Counted from the first letter of the stretch, positions 25,576-32,973 are shown. The stretch is DNA of 40,792 nucleotides from Clostridia bacterium (GCA_017462545.1 JAFTQX010000004.1:1-40792); one strand, 5' to 3'. A program made the numbers and translations. The notes: a model not told the origin generated them from the sequence alone.

Positions 25576-27786
25576 TTAAAATACCTTTACCGAGAATATG
25601 TCGGCGTAGGGGCTATTGTAGGCATCCTTGACCGTTATGCTGATCTTGCGTACGCCGTGATAGGCGCAGGCATGACGGTAAAGAGCCAGGTAATTGTCAC
25701 AGACCTCGGTAATCGTGCTGCCGCCCTCATGCTCTACGGTCAGGGTGAATTCACGCGTAAGCGTGTCTACCACCGTGCTGAAATGGTCGCTTTCGGTCTG
25801 ACCGTTGAAAAGGATCTGTATCTCTTCCACATCCTGCGGCTCGTCGAAGGAAAGCGTCAGCGTAGGTTGGCTTGCCAGCGGCGCACGCCACATATTGGGC
25901 AGCGCGATTGGGCGCTGCCACCCGTTTATCACATTTTCGGGCGCATACAGGTCGGTCTGCGGCGTAAGGCTGCGGAAACAGATGGCATAGTATTGGTGCA
26001 CCTTCGGCTCTTCATCACGGAACAGGCGTGCGGAAATGCGGTCACCGGTCGTAACAAAGCAGGGGGCGCCTACCATATGCTCACGTGTGACGTAAAGCGA
26101 AACGCCCTCGCATGCATCGATATATATCAACGCCAAATGATGCGGGATGTCGCATGCGTCAAACACAGCAGGGAAGAACCCATCTGCCCGTGGCGGCAGC
26201 GTGATGGTCGTTTTCGTAAGCGCTCGCTCTCCTTCATACGCATCCTGTCGCCGTGCGGCAAACAGACGAACGGAGATTGTTCTTTCCTTGTCTGTTTCGT
26301 TCTTGAATCCGATCTCTACGCTCGTCAACCGATCATTCGCTATCGGCAATGCCAGCACATGCGTGCGAGAGAGAGGAAAGAGGCAATCGGTATGCGTGTT
26401 TTCCAATGCGGTCGTTTTGCTTGCTGTTACGGTCGCTTTGGCGGCAATTCCCACATCCTCGCAAAGATCCTTGATATACTGGCCATCCCGCTGCAGAATG
26501 GTCTGCATTTCTTTCGTGCGGGTCGGCTCGGCGATATCCCGCGGTAGTAGCCCGTCTCGCTTGCATAGATAGGCTGCGGTGCCTACCGCCTGCGCCATCG
26601 CGCCCAGGGTCTGCATCACGCGCAGAGAGCCAAGGGCGATATGTGTCATGCTGGCAATGCGTCCGCAAAGGAAGAGGTTTTCGACATCCTTCGTGTACAT
26701 GATGCGATAGGGAATGTTGTAAAGGCCGTGCACGCGCGCAAAGGTTGAGGTGGCAAGACTGCCATATACCCCGCCCGGATCGTGCACATCGATCGACCAG
26801 CCGCCCGTTGCCACGCGATCGTAAAATTCGGTCTGCTCTATGAGGTCGTTCTGATGCAGCACATAGTCACCGATAAAACGGCGCGACTCCCGTCTCGCAG
26901 GCGCAGGGGCTACCCATTTTAAGTAGTAGTTTTCGGTGTTTTCGTAAGCACCGCTGTTTTTGACATAGTCCCAAAAGCCGTAAACGAGTCGTTTCAGCTC
27001 CAGGTCGATCTTATCGCTGTCCTTGATCGTGTTATCCATCCCGCCGATCGAAAGCCACCAAATGCCGTCAACACCGTCCAATTTTTTCGGCAAGGATCTG
27101 CCGGTGTCGGGACGCTCCACGAATTTTAGGATATCATCCTTTTGGTAATCGTAGGCGAAATCGGGCTTGATAAAGGGAACAGGGTGATCTGCCTTGCCGA
27201 CGGTAAAGAGGATACAGCTGCCCATGGTGTGGCTGTCGGCCGTCTCGGGGGCCAGACTCTCGTTGTATTCCGTCCGTGCCTCACGCCCCATGCGGTAGGC
27301 AGCGCCCGCGCGTTCGGCTACGACGCCGTCACCGGAGGCATCTGCATAGAGGGGGGAGAGAAAGCAAAACTCCTCCTCGGTGCGTGCCTTGCGTGCATGG
27401 ACGGCTGTCAAGCGGTCTCCATCCATTTCTACCGCGTAAGCTGCCGTGCCTAAAAAGAGGGAAATGTTTTTTTCTGCGCGAATCAGGGAGAGAAATGCCA
27501 TGTCCGTCAGGTCATAGTCCTCTTTGAAATTGTATCGCGGGTTTTGGTGAAAGACCGAGAGCTTGATCTCATCTACGATGCCTGCCTCACGTGCGTAGAA
27601 GGAGGCATTGGCATTGGCAGCCCCGTTCAGGTGCACGCGATATTCGCTGGAGTTGTTGCCGCCAAGCACGTCTCGCCACTCTACCAAGGCCACGCGCAAA
27701 CCATGCCGCGCGGCGGTCAAGGCGGCTACCATACCGGCAATACCACCGCCAATGACAGTCAAGTCTGTGTGGATCTGCTTTGCCAT
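25576..27786 (-). CDS. FAD-dependent oxidoreductase with C-terminal beta-sandwich region
   Basis: A 736-residue protein. The FAD Rossmann motif is at the N-terminus (VIGGGIAGMVAALTAA, then LGGNNSSEYRV), with ADASGDGVVAERAGA and a late FAD-contact block NLFLCGRIASMTHIALGSLRVMQTLGAM. The last ~250 residues form a beta-rich region with a segment resembling an F5/8-type discoidin fold (ENVINGWQRPIALPNMW...PTLTLSFDEPQDVEEIQI). It is a paralogue in type of the enzyme at 19543-21468, but the accessory domain lies at the other end. No signal peptide. ATG 27786 is followed directly by the FAD motif; longer in-frame starts cross the promoter. Substrate unknown. Confidence 0.85.
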   Translation of the reverse strand: MAKQIHTDLTVIGGGIAGMVAALTAARHGLRVALVEWRDVLGGNNSSEYRVHLNGAANANASFYAREAGIVDEIKLSVFHQNPRYNFKEDYDLTDMAFLSLIRAEKNISLFLGTAAYAVEMDGDRLTAVHARKARTEEEFCFLSPLYADASGDGVVAERAGAAYRMGREARTEYNESLAPETADSHTMGSCILFTVGKADHPVPFIKPDFAYDYQKDDILKFVERPDTGRSLPKKLDGVDGIWWLSIGGMDNTIKDSDKIDLELKRLVYGFWDYVKNSGAYENTENYYLKWVAPAPARRESRRFIGDYVLHQNDLIEQTEFYDRVATGGWSIDVHDPGGVYGSLATSTFARVHGLYNIPYRIMYTKDVENLFLCGRIASMTHIALGSLRVMQTLGAMAQAVGTAAYLCKRDGLLPRDIAEPTRTKEMQTILQRDGQYIKDLCEDVGIAAKATVTASKTTALENTHTDCLFPLSRTHVLALPIANDRLTSVEIGFKNETDKERTISVRLFAARRQDAYEGERALTKTTITLPPRADGFFPAVFDACDIPHHLALIYIDACEGVSLYVTREHMVGAPCFVTTGDRISARLFRDEEPKVHQYYAICFRSLTPQTDLYAPENVINGWQRPIALPNMWRAPLASQPTLTLSFDEPQDVEEIQILFNGQTESDHFSTVVDTLTREFTLTVEHEGGSTITEVCDNYLALYRHACAYHGVRKISITVKDAYNSPYADIFSVKVF

Positions 27787-27816
27787 CTCCCATACTCCTT
27801 TTCTTATTTTGTTTTC

Positions 27817-27846
27817 ATTATAACATACGGCATATGCTGATTGCAA
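27817..27846 (-). promoter_or_regulatory. Promoter of the 736-residue FAD oxidoreductase
   Basis: Minus-strand TTGCAA (27841-27846) and TATAAT (27817-27822) with 18-nt spacer; TGT precedes the -10. Confidence 0.65.
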
Positions 27847-27892
27847 GTAACAAGAAGAAACGTGCAGAGAATAGCAAAAAATTTGCAGAAAA

Positions 27893-27926
27893 ATACCGCA
27901 CACGTGCCGACCACGGTGTGCGGTAT
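27893..27926 (-). terminator. Terminator of the ribbon-helix-helix gene
   Basis: ATACCGCACAC stem with one bulged base and inner GTG/CAC pairs. On the minus strand it is followed by TTTTCTGC. A separate GGCGGCACCC/GGGTGCCGCC inverted repeat (27941-27950 and 27978-27987) lies between this and the gene. Confidence 0.55.
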
Positions 27927-27997
27927 CAGAAAGGAATTTCGGCGGCACCCTCAAGCTTCCCCCCAAAAATGTGCTGTGGGTGCCGCCGCGAATGATC

Positions 27998-28177
27998 TTA
28001 CTTGTTGTCCTGCGGCGGAAATACGCCGCTTTTTTTGCGCTCCTTTACACAAGTGAAAAGTAAATATTCAATCTGCCCGTTGATGGAACGGAAGTCCTCC
28101 TCCGCCCATACGGCAAGGTCTGTGTAAAGATTGCTTGAGAGACGCAGGGGGACTTGTTTTTTCTGTTCGCCTGCCAT
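27998..28177 (-). CDS. Small ribbon-helix-helix (Arc-like) DNA-binding protein
   Basis: A 59-residue protein: a short strand KKQVPLRLSSNLYTDLAVWAEEDFRSINGQIEYLLFTCVKER with the RHH pattern, i.e. beta strand (VPLRLS), helix, GQIEYLL second helix. Such proteins bind DNA as dimers and commonly repress their own promoter. ATG 28177 has AGGAG upstream; a longer in-frame start lacks one. No toxin gene is adjacent, so an antitoxin role is not supported. Two TGATATC repeats overlap its promoter and are the probable operator. Confidence 0.82.
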   Translation of the reverse strand: MAGEQKKQVPLRLSSNLYTDLAVWAEEDFRSINGQIEYLLFTCVKERKKSGVFPPQDNK

Positions 28178-28254
28178 ATTCTCCTGCCGGCTGTCAGCCG
28201 ACCGCGAGCCGTTGCTCGCCACTTCCCTTCTTGTGTAATCCTTTTGACATCATT

Positions 28255-28283
28255 ATGATATCACATTGATATCGAAATGTCAA
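28255..28283 (-). promoter_or_regulatory. Promoter and candidate operator of the ribbon-helix-helix gene
   Basis: Minus-strand TTGACA (28278-28283) and TATCAT (28255-28260), spacer 17 nt. Direct repeats TGATATC at 28256-28262 and 28267-28273, 11 nt apart (one helical turn), cover the -10 and spacer, as expected of an autoregulatory operator. Confidence 0.6.
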
Positions 28284-28416
28284 TAGGTTTTTCGAAAAAA
28301 ATTGACAAAAAACGAAAATTTTTTCTCCTCGTCGACAAAGAGCAGGGGAGAGGGGGAGACATGGCTCAGCCGTTGTAGGAAACAGAAAGAAAAATAGACT
28401 TTTTTTGAAAAAGGGC

Positions 28417-28445
28417 TTGACAAATGAAACCGTTTTTGCTATAAT
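28417..28445 (+). promoter_or_regulatory. Promoter of tRNA-Leu
   Basis: TTGACA (28417-28422), 17-nt spacer ending in TGC, TATAAT (28440-28445); full consensus, ending 12 nt before the tRNA. Confidence 0.9.
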
Positions 28446-28457
28446 ACTACTGTTCTT

Positions 28458-28541
28458 GCGCGAGTGGCGGAACTGGCAGACGCGCACGTTTGAGGGGCGT
28501 GTGGTTTTACCGTACGGGTTCAAGTCCCGTTTCGCGCACCA
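28458..28541 (+). tRNA. tRNA-Leu (anticodon GAG)
   Basis: An 84-nt class II tRNA with an encoded CCA end. The acceptor GCGCGAG pairs with TTCGCGC; D stem GCG/CGC; anticodon stem CACGT/GCGTG with loop TTGAGGG, anticodon GAG at 28492-28494, reading CUC and CUU; a variable arm with a GGT/ACC stem; T stem ACGGG/CCCGT with loop TTCAAGT. It has its own consensus promoter and a terminator directly after CCA. Confidence 0.95.
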
Positions 28542-28579
28542 AAACGGCAGAAGCGCCTAAGGCGCCGCTGCCGTTTTTT
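28541..28579 (+). terminator. Terminator of tRNA-Leu
   Basis: AAAACGGCAG/CTGCCGTTTT outer stem with an inner GCGCC/GGCGC stem separated by a small internal loop, ending in TTTTTT. Confidence 0.85.
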
Positions 28580-28592
28580 GTTTGATGTTAGG

Positions 28593-28706
28593 GAAACGGG
28601 GCTTGAACCGACGGGAGTGAATGACGTGCTGGGGGCACCCGAGAGCCGTCGGCGACCAAAGCGCCGAACGGGCGCTGCGAAAAAGTCTCGTTTCGCGCAC
28701 CAAACA
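28593..28706 (+). repeat. Structured element derived from tRNA-Leu T-arm and 3' end (possible MITE-like repeat or small RNA)
   Basis: About 110 nt between two terminators and without a gene. Its ends pair over 12 positions (28593-28604 with 28684-28695), including two G-U pairs. Inside are CCGACGG/CCGTCGG (28608-28614, 28646-28652) capped by GTGC/GCAC, and AGCGCC/GGCGCT (28660-28665, 28671-28676): a three-way junction. The left end reads as an inverted copy of the tRNA T-arm (GGTTCAAGCCCCGTTTC on the minus strand). The right end (28684-28705) directly repeats the tRNA 3' end at 28522-28543 with one C/T difference. Nature unknown; the fold and the repeats are visible, the interpretation is inferred. 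Confidence 0.55.
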
Positions 28707-28739
28707 GCCGAATCGTCCGCTGGGTGTTTCGGCTGTTTC
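28703..28739 (+). terminator. Terminator-like hairpin after the tRNA-derived element
   Basis: AAACAGCCGAA/TTCGGCTGTTT, 11-bp stem with a 15-nt loop, followed by a short T-containing tail. Confidence 0.6.
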
Positions 28740-28771
28740 TGTGTAGATAGGAAGATTGGGAGGGCGCAACG

Positions 28772-29353
28772 GTGAATAGAATTACCAAGGAGATGTGCAT
28801 ATCCTTTGTAAAAGATCATTTTAAGGCGAAAGTAATGATGCTTACTTGCTGCTTGGTTTTTCTGTTGATTATGCTGTGGTTTTCTACGCGACACCTGATG
28901 GCTCTCCTTGTTTCTGCTGCTTTTGCGGTATTGATTCTTTCCGTTTTTGCCTTTCTAATGAGAAAAAAGGTAAAAGATCTTTGCACGGGAAGGTTTTATG
29001 TGGCAGAAGATGTTGTCGCCGATTTTAAAAGACGACGGTCGTTTTCCAAAAACAGAAACGGGTATAACCATATTTATACGTTCAAAGAATACGGCAAGTA
29101 TGTGATATACAAAAGCATTTATCCATCCATCACTGTCGGGAGAAAAGAGCGATATTTGCCGGATGAAACGGCGATTGAATCAAATGAAATCGGAGATCTG
29201 TTTTATTTACTGATCGTCGAGGAGCGCAACCGCAAGCAAATTATAAAATGCTTTTATCGATTTTATTATGATATAGAAAAAGCAGATTTTGATTGTATTG
29301 ATGGAAAGTATTATTGCAAACGCACATCGTGTGCGGCAGATGGTTTTTGTTAG
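28772..29353 (+). CDS. Hypothetical two-span membrane protein, AT-rich
   Basis: A 193-residue protein with two adjacent hydrophobic spans (about residues 20-38 and 41-63), then a basic linker and a hydrophilic C-terminal domain with many tyrosines and aromatics (YNHIYTFKEYGKYVIYKSIYPS). No family recognised. Start is GTG 28772 behind GGGAGGG; an ATG at 28793 is an alternative. Base composition differs from its neighbours: rows 28801-29100 count to 116 G/C of 300 (about 39%). Together with its place behind a tRNA and a tRNA-like repeat, this suggests acquisition by transfer. Confidence 0.65.
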   Translation: MNRITKEMCISFVKDHFKAKVMMLTCCLVFLLIMLWFSTRHLMALLVSAAFAVLILSVFAFLMRKKVKDLCTGRFYVAEDVVADFKRRRSFSKNRNGYNHIYTFKEYGKYVIYKSIYPSITVGRKERYLPDETAIESNEIGDLFYLLIVEERNRKQIIKCFYRFYYDIEKADFDCIDGKYYCKRTSCAADGFC

Positions 29354-29375
29354 ATTTAATAGTTATTCACCATGG

Positions 29376-29420
29376 ATACAAAAGCAGACAAGTCAAATGG
29401 CTTGCCTGCTTTTGTATTTT
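29376..29420 (+). terminator. Terminator of the AT-rich membrane protein gene
   Basis: 18-position stem (17 paired, one G-U) starting TACAAAAGCAG, followed by TTTT. Confidence 0.8.
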
Positions 29421-29482
29421 CTGTATTCACTTGGTGTACATCCGCACAGCGCATGGAGCAATCTTTGCAGGGGATATGAAAC

Positions 29483-29510
29483 AAAAAACGCACGGCATGT
29501 GCGGTTTTTT
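29483..29510. terminator. Second terminator-like hairpin before the glycoside-hydrolase-like gene
   Basis: AAAAAACGCAC pairs with GTGCGGTTTTTT with one bulged base; no recognisable gene lies between it and the previous terminator. Confidence 0.6.
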
Positions 29511-29511
29511 C

Positions 29512-29539
29512 TTGATTTACGAGTGAAATGTGTTATAAT
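29512..29539 (+). promoter_or_regulatory. Promoter of the glycoside-hydrolase-like gene
   Basis: TTGATT (29512-29517), 16-nt spacer ending in TGT, TATAAT (29534-29539). Confidence 0.7.
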
Positions 29540-29572
29540 AAAGGTGAAAATCCTACAAAACGGTGGTGCTCC

Positions 29573-30970
29573 ATGAAAAAACTTGCGATCGTATATGGTG
29601 AAAAGCAAACAGCCCTGCAGAAAAAAGCAATAGCAACCCTCAGCGAAATATTGCTGGATTATACCTACGAATATCCCTATTGCCTTTCGTGTGGGGATGA
29701 CGGCGTCGAAAACTATCGGTGTATCTATATCGGCACAAAGGAGAACAATGCCTACATCCGTGCACACTCCTCCTATACACTTACGCACGAGGAGGAGTAT
29801 GCCTTTTGGGTAGAAAACGATACCGCGTGTATTGAAGGCTTTGATGATGCAGGCGTGCTGTACGGCTGCCTTGATTTTTACAATAAATATCTGCTAAAGG
29901 AAGAGTACCCGCACGATGATGAGCGTTACCGCATCAATTGCTTTGACAAGCCGCTCAAGGATTTTGCTTACACCTCGTATCCCTCGGTCGCCAATCGCGG
30001 CATCTGGACATGGGGACACGTGATCTATGATTTTCGCGGCTTTATTGATAACATGGTCAAGCTGAAGATGAACACGCTCATTGTGTGGAATGACCGCGTG
30101 CCGGTCAACGCAGAGGATATGGTGGCCTACGCGCATAGCTGCGGCGTGAAGGTTATATGGGGATTCCCCTGGCTATGGGATACCGATTGCAAAAAGATAG
30201 ATTTTGCACATATGGGCGAGTATAGCGAGGAGATCTTTGCCTATTATGAGCGCGAATATGCCTCTCTTGCAGGGGATGGCATCTATTTTCAAACCGCTAC
30301 CGAATTTGAGGAGCAGGAGATCGGCGGTATTTCTGTGGCCAAGGCAGTAACCGATTTTGTCAACAAAACAGCAGCCTTGTTCTATGAAAAGTATCCGACC
30401 TTGGAAATTCAGTTTGGGCTGCATGCCACCTCGGTCAAAACGCGACTGGATGCTTTGCGTGCTGTCGATCCGCGTGTGCGCATCGTGTGGGAAAATTGCG
30501 GAGATTTTCCGTTTTCGTATTTGCCAAGTGAGGTCGACCATTTTGAGGGAACAACGGCCTTTGTACAGGACATTGCCGTCTTGCGCGGGGAGGGGGATCG
30601 CTTTGGCGTGGTCACCAAGGGCTTTACCAAGTTGGACTGGTCTGCCTTTGCGCATGCCGAACAGCCTGTCCATCTTGGCGTCAGCTCCGAGAGCATGAAG
30701 AAGAATCGCATCACGCGTAAGCGTAAAATTTGGCGGTACATACAGGCCTATTGGTTGACCAATGCGGATAAGGCGCTCGCCATGATCAAGGAAATGGCGA
30801 ATGCCAAGCAAGGCGATCTGGTGATCACCGGACTGGTAGAGGATGGTATGTTTGAAGAAAACATCATGTATCCCGTTGCCCTCTATTCAGAAATGCTATG
30901 GGATGCGGATGCCCCTATCCAACAACTTATGAGTGAGGTTGCCCTGCGTGACTACGTGACCTTTGCGTAA
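29573..30970 (+). CDS. Glycoside-hydrolase-like protein (N-terminal GH20/GH67-type domain plus probable TIM barrel)
   Basis: A 465-residue protein. Residues about 1-120 resemble the small alpha/beta domain that precedes the barrel in GH20, GH67 and GH84 enzymes (EEYAFWVENDTACIEGFDDAGVLYGCLDFYNKYL). From about 135 a barrel-like region begins: NRGIWTWGHVIYDFRGFIDNMVKLKMNTLIVWNDRVP, GVKVIWGFPWLWDTDC, YFQTATEFEEQE and RIVWENCGDFPF. Acidic residues in TATEFEEQE and WENCGD are catalytic candidates, but no family signature is certain. No signal peptide, so it would act on imported sugars. ATG 29573 is behind a weak GGTGGTG; its own promoter and terminator make it a single-gene unit. Confidence 0.6.
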   Translation: MKKLAIVYGEKQTALQKKAIATLSEILLDYTYEYPYCLSCGDDGVENYRCIYIGTKENNAYIRAHSSYTLTHEEEYAFWVENDTACIEGFDDAGVLYGCLDFYNKYLLKEEYPHDDERYRINCFDKPLKDFAYTSYPSVANRGIWTWGHVIYDFRGFIDNMVKLKMNTLIVWNDRVPVNAEDMVAYAHSCGVKVIWGFPWLWDTDCKKIDFAHMGEYSEEIFAYYEREYASLAGDGIYFQTATEFEEQEIGGISVAKAVTDFVNKTAALFYEKYPTLEIQFGLHATSVKTRLDALRAVDPRVRIVWENCGDFPFSYLPSEVDHFEGTTAFVQDIAVLRGEGDRFGVVTKGFTKLDWSAFAHAEQPVHLGVSSESMKKNRITRKRKIWRYIQAYWLTNADKALAMIKEMANAKQGDLVITGLVEDGMFEENIMYPVALYSEMLWDADAPIQQLMSEVALRDYVTFA

Positions 30971-31004
30971 AGAAAAAAGCAAGCCTTGCGGCTTGCTTTT
31001 TTCT
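30971..31004 (+). terminator. Terminator of the glycoside-hydrolase-like gene
   Basis: AGAAAAAAGCAAGC/GCTTGCTTTTTTCT stem with a 6-nt loop. Confidence 0.9.
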
Positions 31005-31022
31005 TGCGATTTGTGCTACATC

Positions 31023-31051
31023 TTGATAAATGCAAGCAATTGTGTTACAAT
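31023..31051 (+). promoter_or_regulatory. Promoter of cdd-pdp
   Basis: TTGATA (31023-31028), 17-nt spacer ending in TGT, TACAAT (31046-31051). Confidence 0.75.
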
Positions 31052-31073
31052 AAAATAAAAAGGAGGTAGGCTT

Positions 31074-31469
31074 ATGGAACACAAGGAGCTGATGCGCCTC
31101 GCATGCGAGGCAAGGGAGAAGGCCTACGCGCCCTATTCGCATTTTGCGGTCGGTGCGGCGCTGCTTACAAAAGATGGTAAAGTCTATACCGGATGTAATA
31201 TTGAAAACGCCGCCTATTCTCCCACCAACTGTGCAGAGAGAACGGCCTTTTTCAAGGCGGTGAGCGAGGGCGAGCGTGAATTTGCAGCCATCGCCGTGAC
31301 CGGCGGCCCTGCCGGCAAGGCACCTGCCGAAAAATGTACACCCTGTGGCGTATGCCGCCAGGTAATGGCCGAGTTCTGCGGGGATGATTTTCTTATCCTG
31401 CTCGGCAATGCGGAGACGCTGACTATCCATTCCCTTGGCGATCTGCTGCCCCATTCCTTCTCTCTTTAA
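31074..31469 (+). CDS. cdd: Cytidine deaminase
   Basis: A 131-residue zinc enzyme deaminating cytidine and deoxycytidine to uridine and deoxyuridine. The catalytic motif is C53-A-E55 in TNCAERTAFF, and the other zinc ligands are C91 and C94 in PCGVCRQ, the three-cysteine arrangement of the small tetrameric bacterial form. The substrate-binding region APYSHFAVGAAL and GCNIENAAY is intact. ATG 31074 follows AAGGAGG. It forms an operon with the pyrimidine-nucleoside phosphorylase 48 nt downstream, which takes its product. Confidence 0.96.
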   Translation: MEHKELMRLACEAREKAYAPYSHFAVGAALLTKDGKVYTGCNIENAAYSPTNCAERTAFFKAVSEGEREFAAIAVTGGPAGKAPAEKCTPCGVCRQVMAEFCGDDFLILLGNAETLTIHSLGDLLPHSFSL

Positions 31470-31517
31470 GAAACACAAGCAAAGAGCGGTATACGAATAG
31501 CGAAAGGCGGTACACCT

Positions 31518-32819
31518 ATGAGAATGTACGATATTATCAAAAAGAAACGTGATGGCGGTACCCTGACCGCCGAGGAGATCCGTTTTTGGATAGAGGGCTA
31601 CGTGCGCGGAGAAATTCCTGACTATCAGGTTTCTGCGCTTTGCATGGCTATCTATTATCGCGGCATGAACGCCTCCGAGACGACCGACCTGACGCTGGCC
31701 ATCCGCGATTCGGGCGATCGGTTGGATTTTTCTGCCATTCACGGCGTGCGGGTGGATAAGCATTCCACCGGCGGGGTAGGGGATAAGACCAGCCTGGTCG
31801 TGGCCCCCATCGTAGCCTGCCTCGGTGCGCGCGTTGCCAAAATGAGCGGCAGAGGCCTCGGTCACACGGGCGGCACGATTGATAAGCTGGAATCCATCGC
31901 CGGCTTCCGCACCGATATCGGCGGCGAGGAGTTTATTCGCATTGTCAACGAAAACGGCATTGCCATCGTGGGGCAAACCGCCTCGCTTGCCCCGGCAGAC
32001 AAGCTGCTCTATGCCCTGCGCGACGTGACCGCCACGGTCGACAGCATGCCGCTGATCGCCTCCAGCATTATGGGCAAAAAGCTGGCGGCAGACGATGATT
32101 GCATCGTGTTAGACGTAAAGACCGGCAGCGGCGCGTTTATGAAAACGGTAGAGGAAAGCCGCGCACTTGCCGAGCTGATGGTGGAGATCGGCTGTCGCGC
32201 GGGCAAAAAAATGCGCGCGCTGATCACCGATATGGATCGCCCGCTTGGTGCCGCCATCGGCAACTCGCTGGAGGTGATCGAGGCGATTGAAACGCTGAAA
32301 GGGGATGGCCCTGCCGATCTTACCGAGGTTTGCTTGGCGCTTGCCACGCATATGCTGGTCATCAGTGGCCACGGGGATGAAGAGACCTGCCGCGCCGACA
32401 TTCGCCGTGTGATCGAAAACGGCGAGGCACTCGCCACCTTTGCCCGCATGGTAGGGGTACAGGGCGGCGCCCCGGCCTGGATCTATGATACCGGGCTGTT
32501 TCCCAAGGCGGCCTATACCTATACGGTCAGCGCGCCGCGTGATGGTTATATCACCCGTGCCGATGCCGAGGGTTATGGCATTGCCAGCCTGTTGCTTGGC
32601 GCAGGTCGTAATACAAAAGAAGACAAGATCGACTATGCAGCCGGCATCCGCCTTGCCGCCAAAACCGGTGACTACGTGCGCAAGGGCGATCCGCTTGCCA
32701 CACTCTACGCAAACGATGAGCGGTTGTTCGCCCCGGCGGAAGCACGTCTGCTTGCCGCCACCGAGATCGGTGCCGAGCTGCCTGCTGCCCGCCCGCTGAT
32801 CTTGGATATTGTTGAATAG
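31518..32819 (+). CDS. pdp: Pyrimidine-nucleoside phosphorylase
   Basis: A 433-residue cytoplasmic enzyme that splits uridine, deoxyuridine or thymidine with phosphate into base and (deoxy)ribose-1-phosphate. The family signature SGRGLGHTGGTIDKLESI and the phosphate-binding VDKHSTGGVGDKTS (residues 79-92) are intact. The C-terminal beta domain is complete (ending PAARPLILDIVE). The specificity between Pdp and thymidine phosphorylase (deoA) is assigned from the Gram-positive type. ATG 31518 has AAAGGCGG upstream. The stop is TAG, which shows that TAG terminates translation in this genome. Confidence 0.94.
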   Translation: MRMYDIIKKKRDGGTLTAEEIRFWIEGYVRGEIPDYQVSALCMAIYYRGMNASETTDLTLAIRDSGDRLDFSAIHGVRVDKHSTGGVGDKTSLVVAPIVACLGARVAKMSGRGLGHTGGTIDKLESIAGFRTDIGGEEFIRIVNENGIAIVGQTASLAPADKLLYALRDVTATVDSMPLIASSIMGKKLAADDDCIVLDVKTGSGAFMKTVEESRALAELMVEIGCRAGKKMRALITDMDRPLGAAIGNSLEVIEAIETLKGDGPADLTEVCLALATHMLVISGHGDEETCRADIRRVIENGEALATFARMVGVQGGAPAWIYDTGLFPKAAYTYTVSAPRDGYITRADAEGYGIASLLLGAGRNTKEDKIDYAAGIRLAAKTGDYVRKGDPLATLYANDERLFAPAEARLLAATEIGAELPAARPLILDIVE

Positions 32820-32842
32820 GCTGTCTATGGCAAACAGACAGC

Positions 32843-32874
32843 AAAGGCCGGTGGCTGTATAGCACCGGCCTTTT
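32843..32874 (+). terminator. Terminator of cdd-pdp
   Basis: AAAGGCCGGTG/CACCGGCCTTT with a 9-nt loop and TTTT; a smaller GCTGTCT/AGACAGC hairpin precedes it. Confidence 0.88.
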
Positions 32875-32908
32875 GCAATTTTGTTATAGTTTGCGCAAAA
32901 TGTTGTGA

Positions 32909-32937
32909 TTGACTTCGTCGGCATTTTATAGTATGAT
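32909..32937 (+). promoter_or_regulatory. Promoter of the M14-like peptidase gene
   Basis: TTGACT (32909-32914), 17-nt spacer, TATGAT (32932-32937). Confidence 0.75.
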
Positions 32938-32973
32938 AATCTTACAAATGAAGAGGCCGAGGAGTGAGGAGCT

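Noticed and set aside
27998..28177. Toxin-antitoxin module
   Set aside because: The RHH protein could be an antitoxin, but no toxin-sized partner lies on either side.
28520..28894. Minus-strand open frame across the tRNA 3' end and the structured element
   Set aside because: It would be antisense to a tRNA, two terminators and the start of the AT-rich gene, and reads as low-complexity basic protein; no ribosome binding site.
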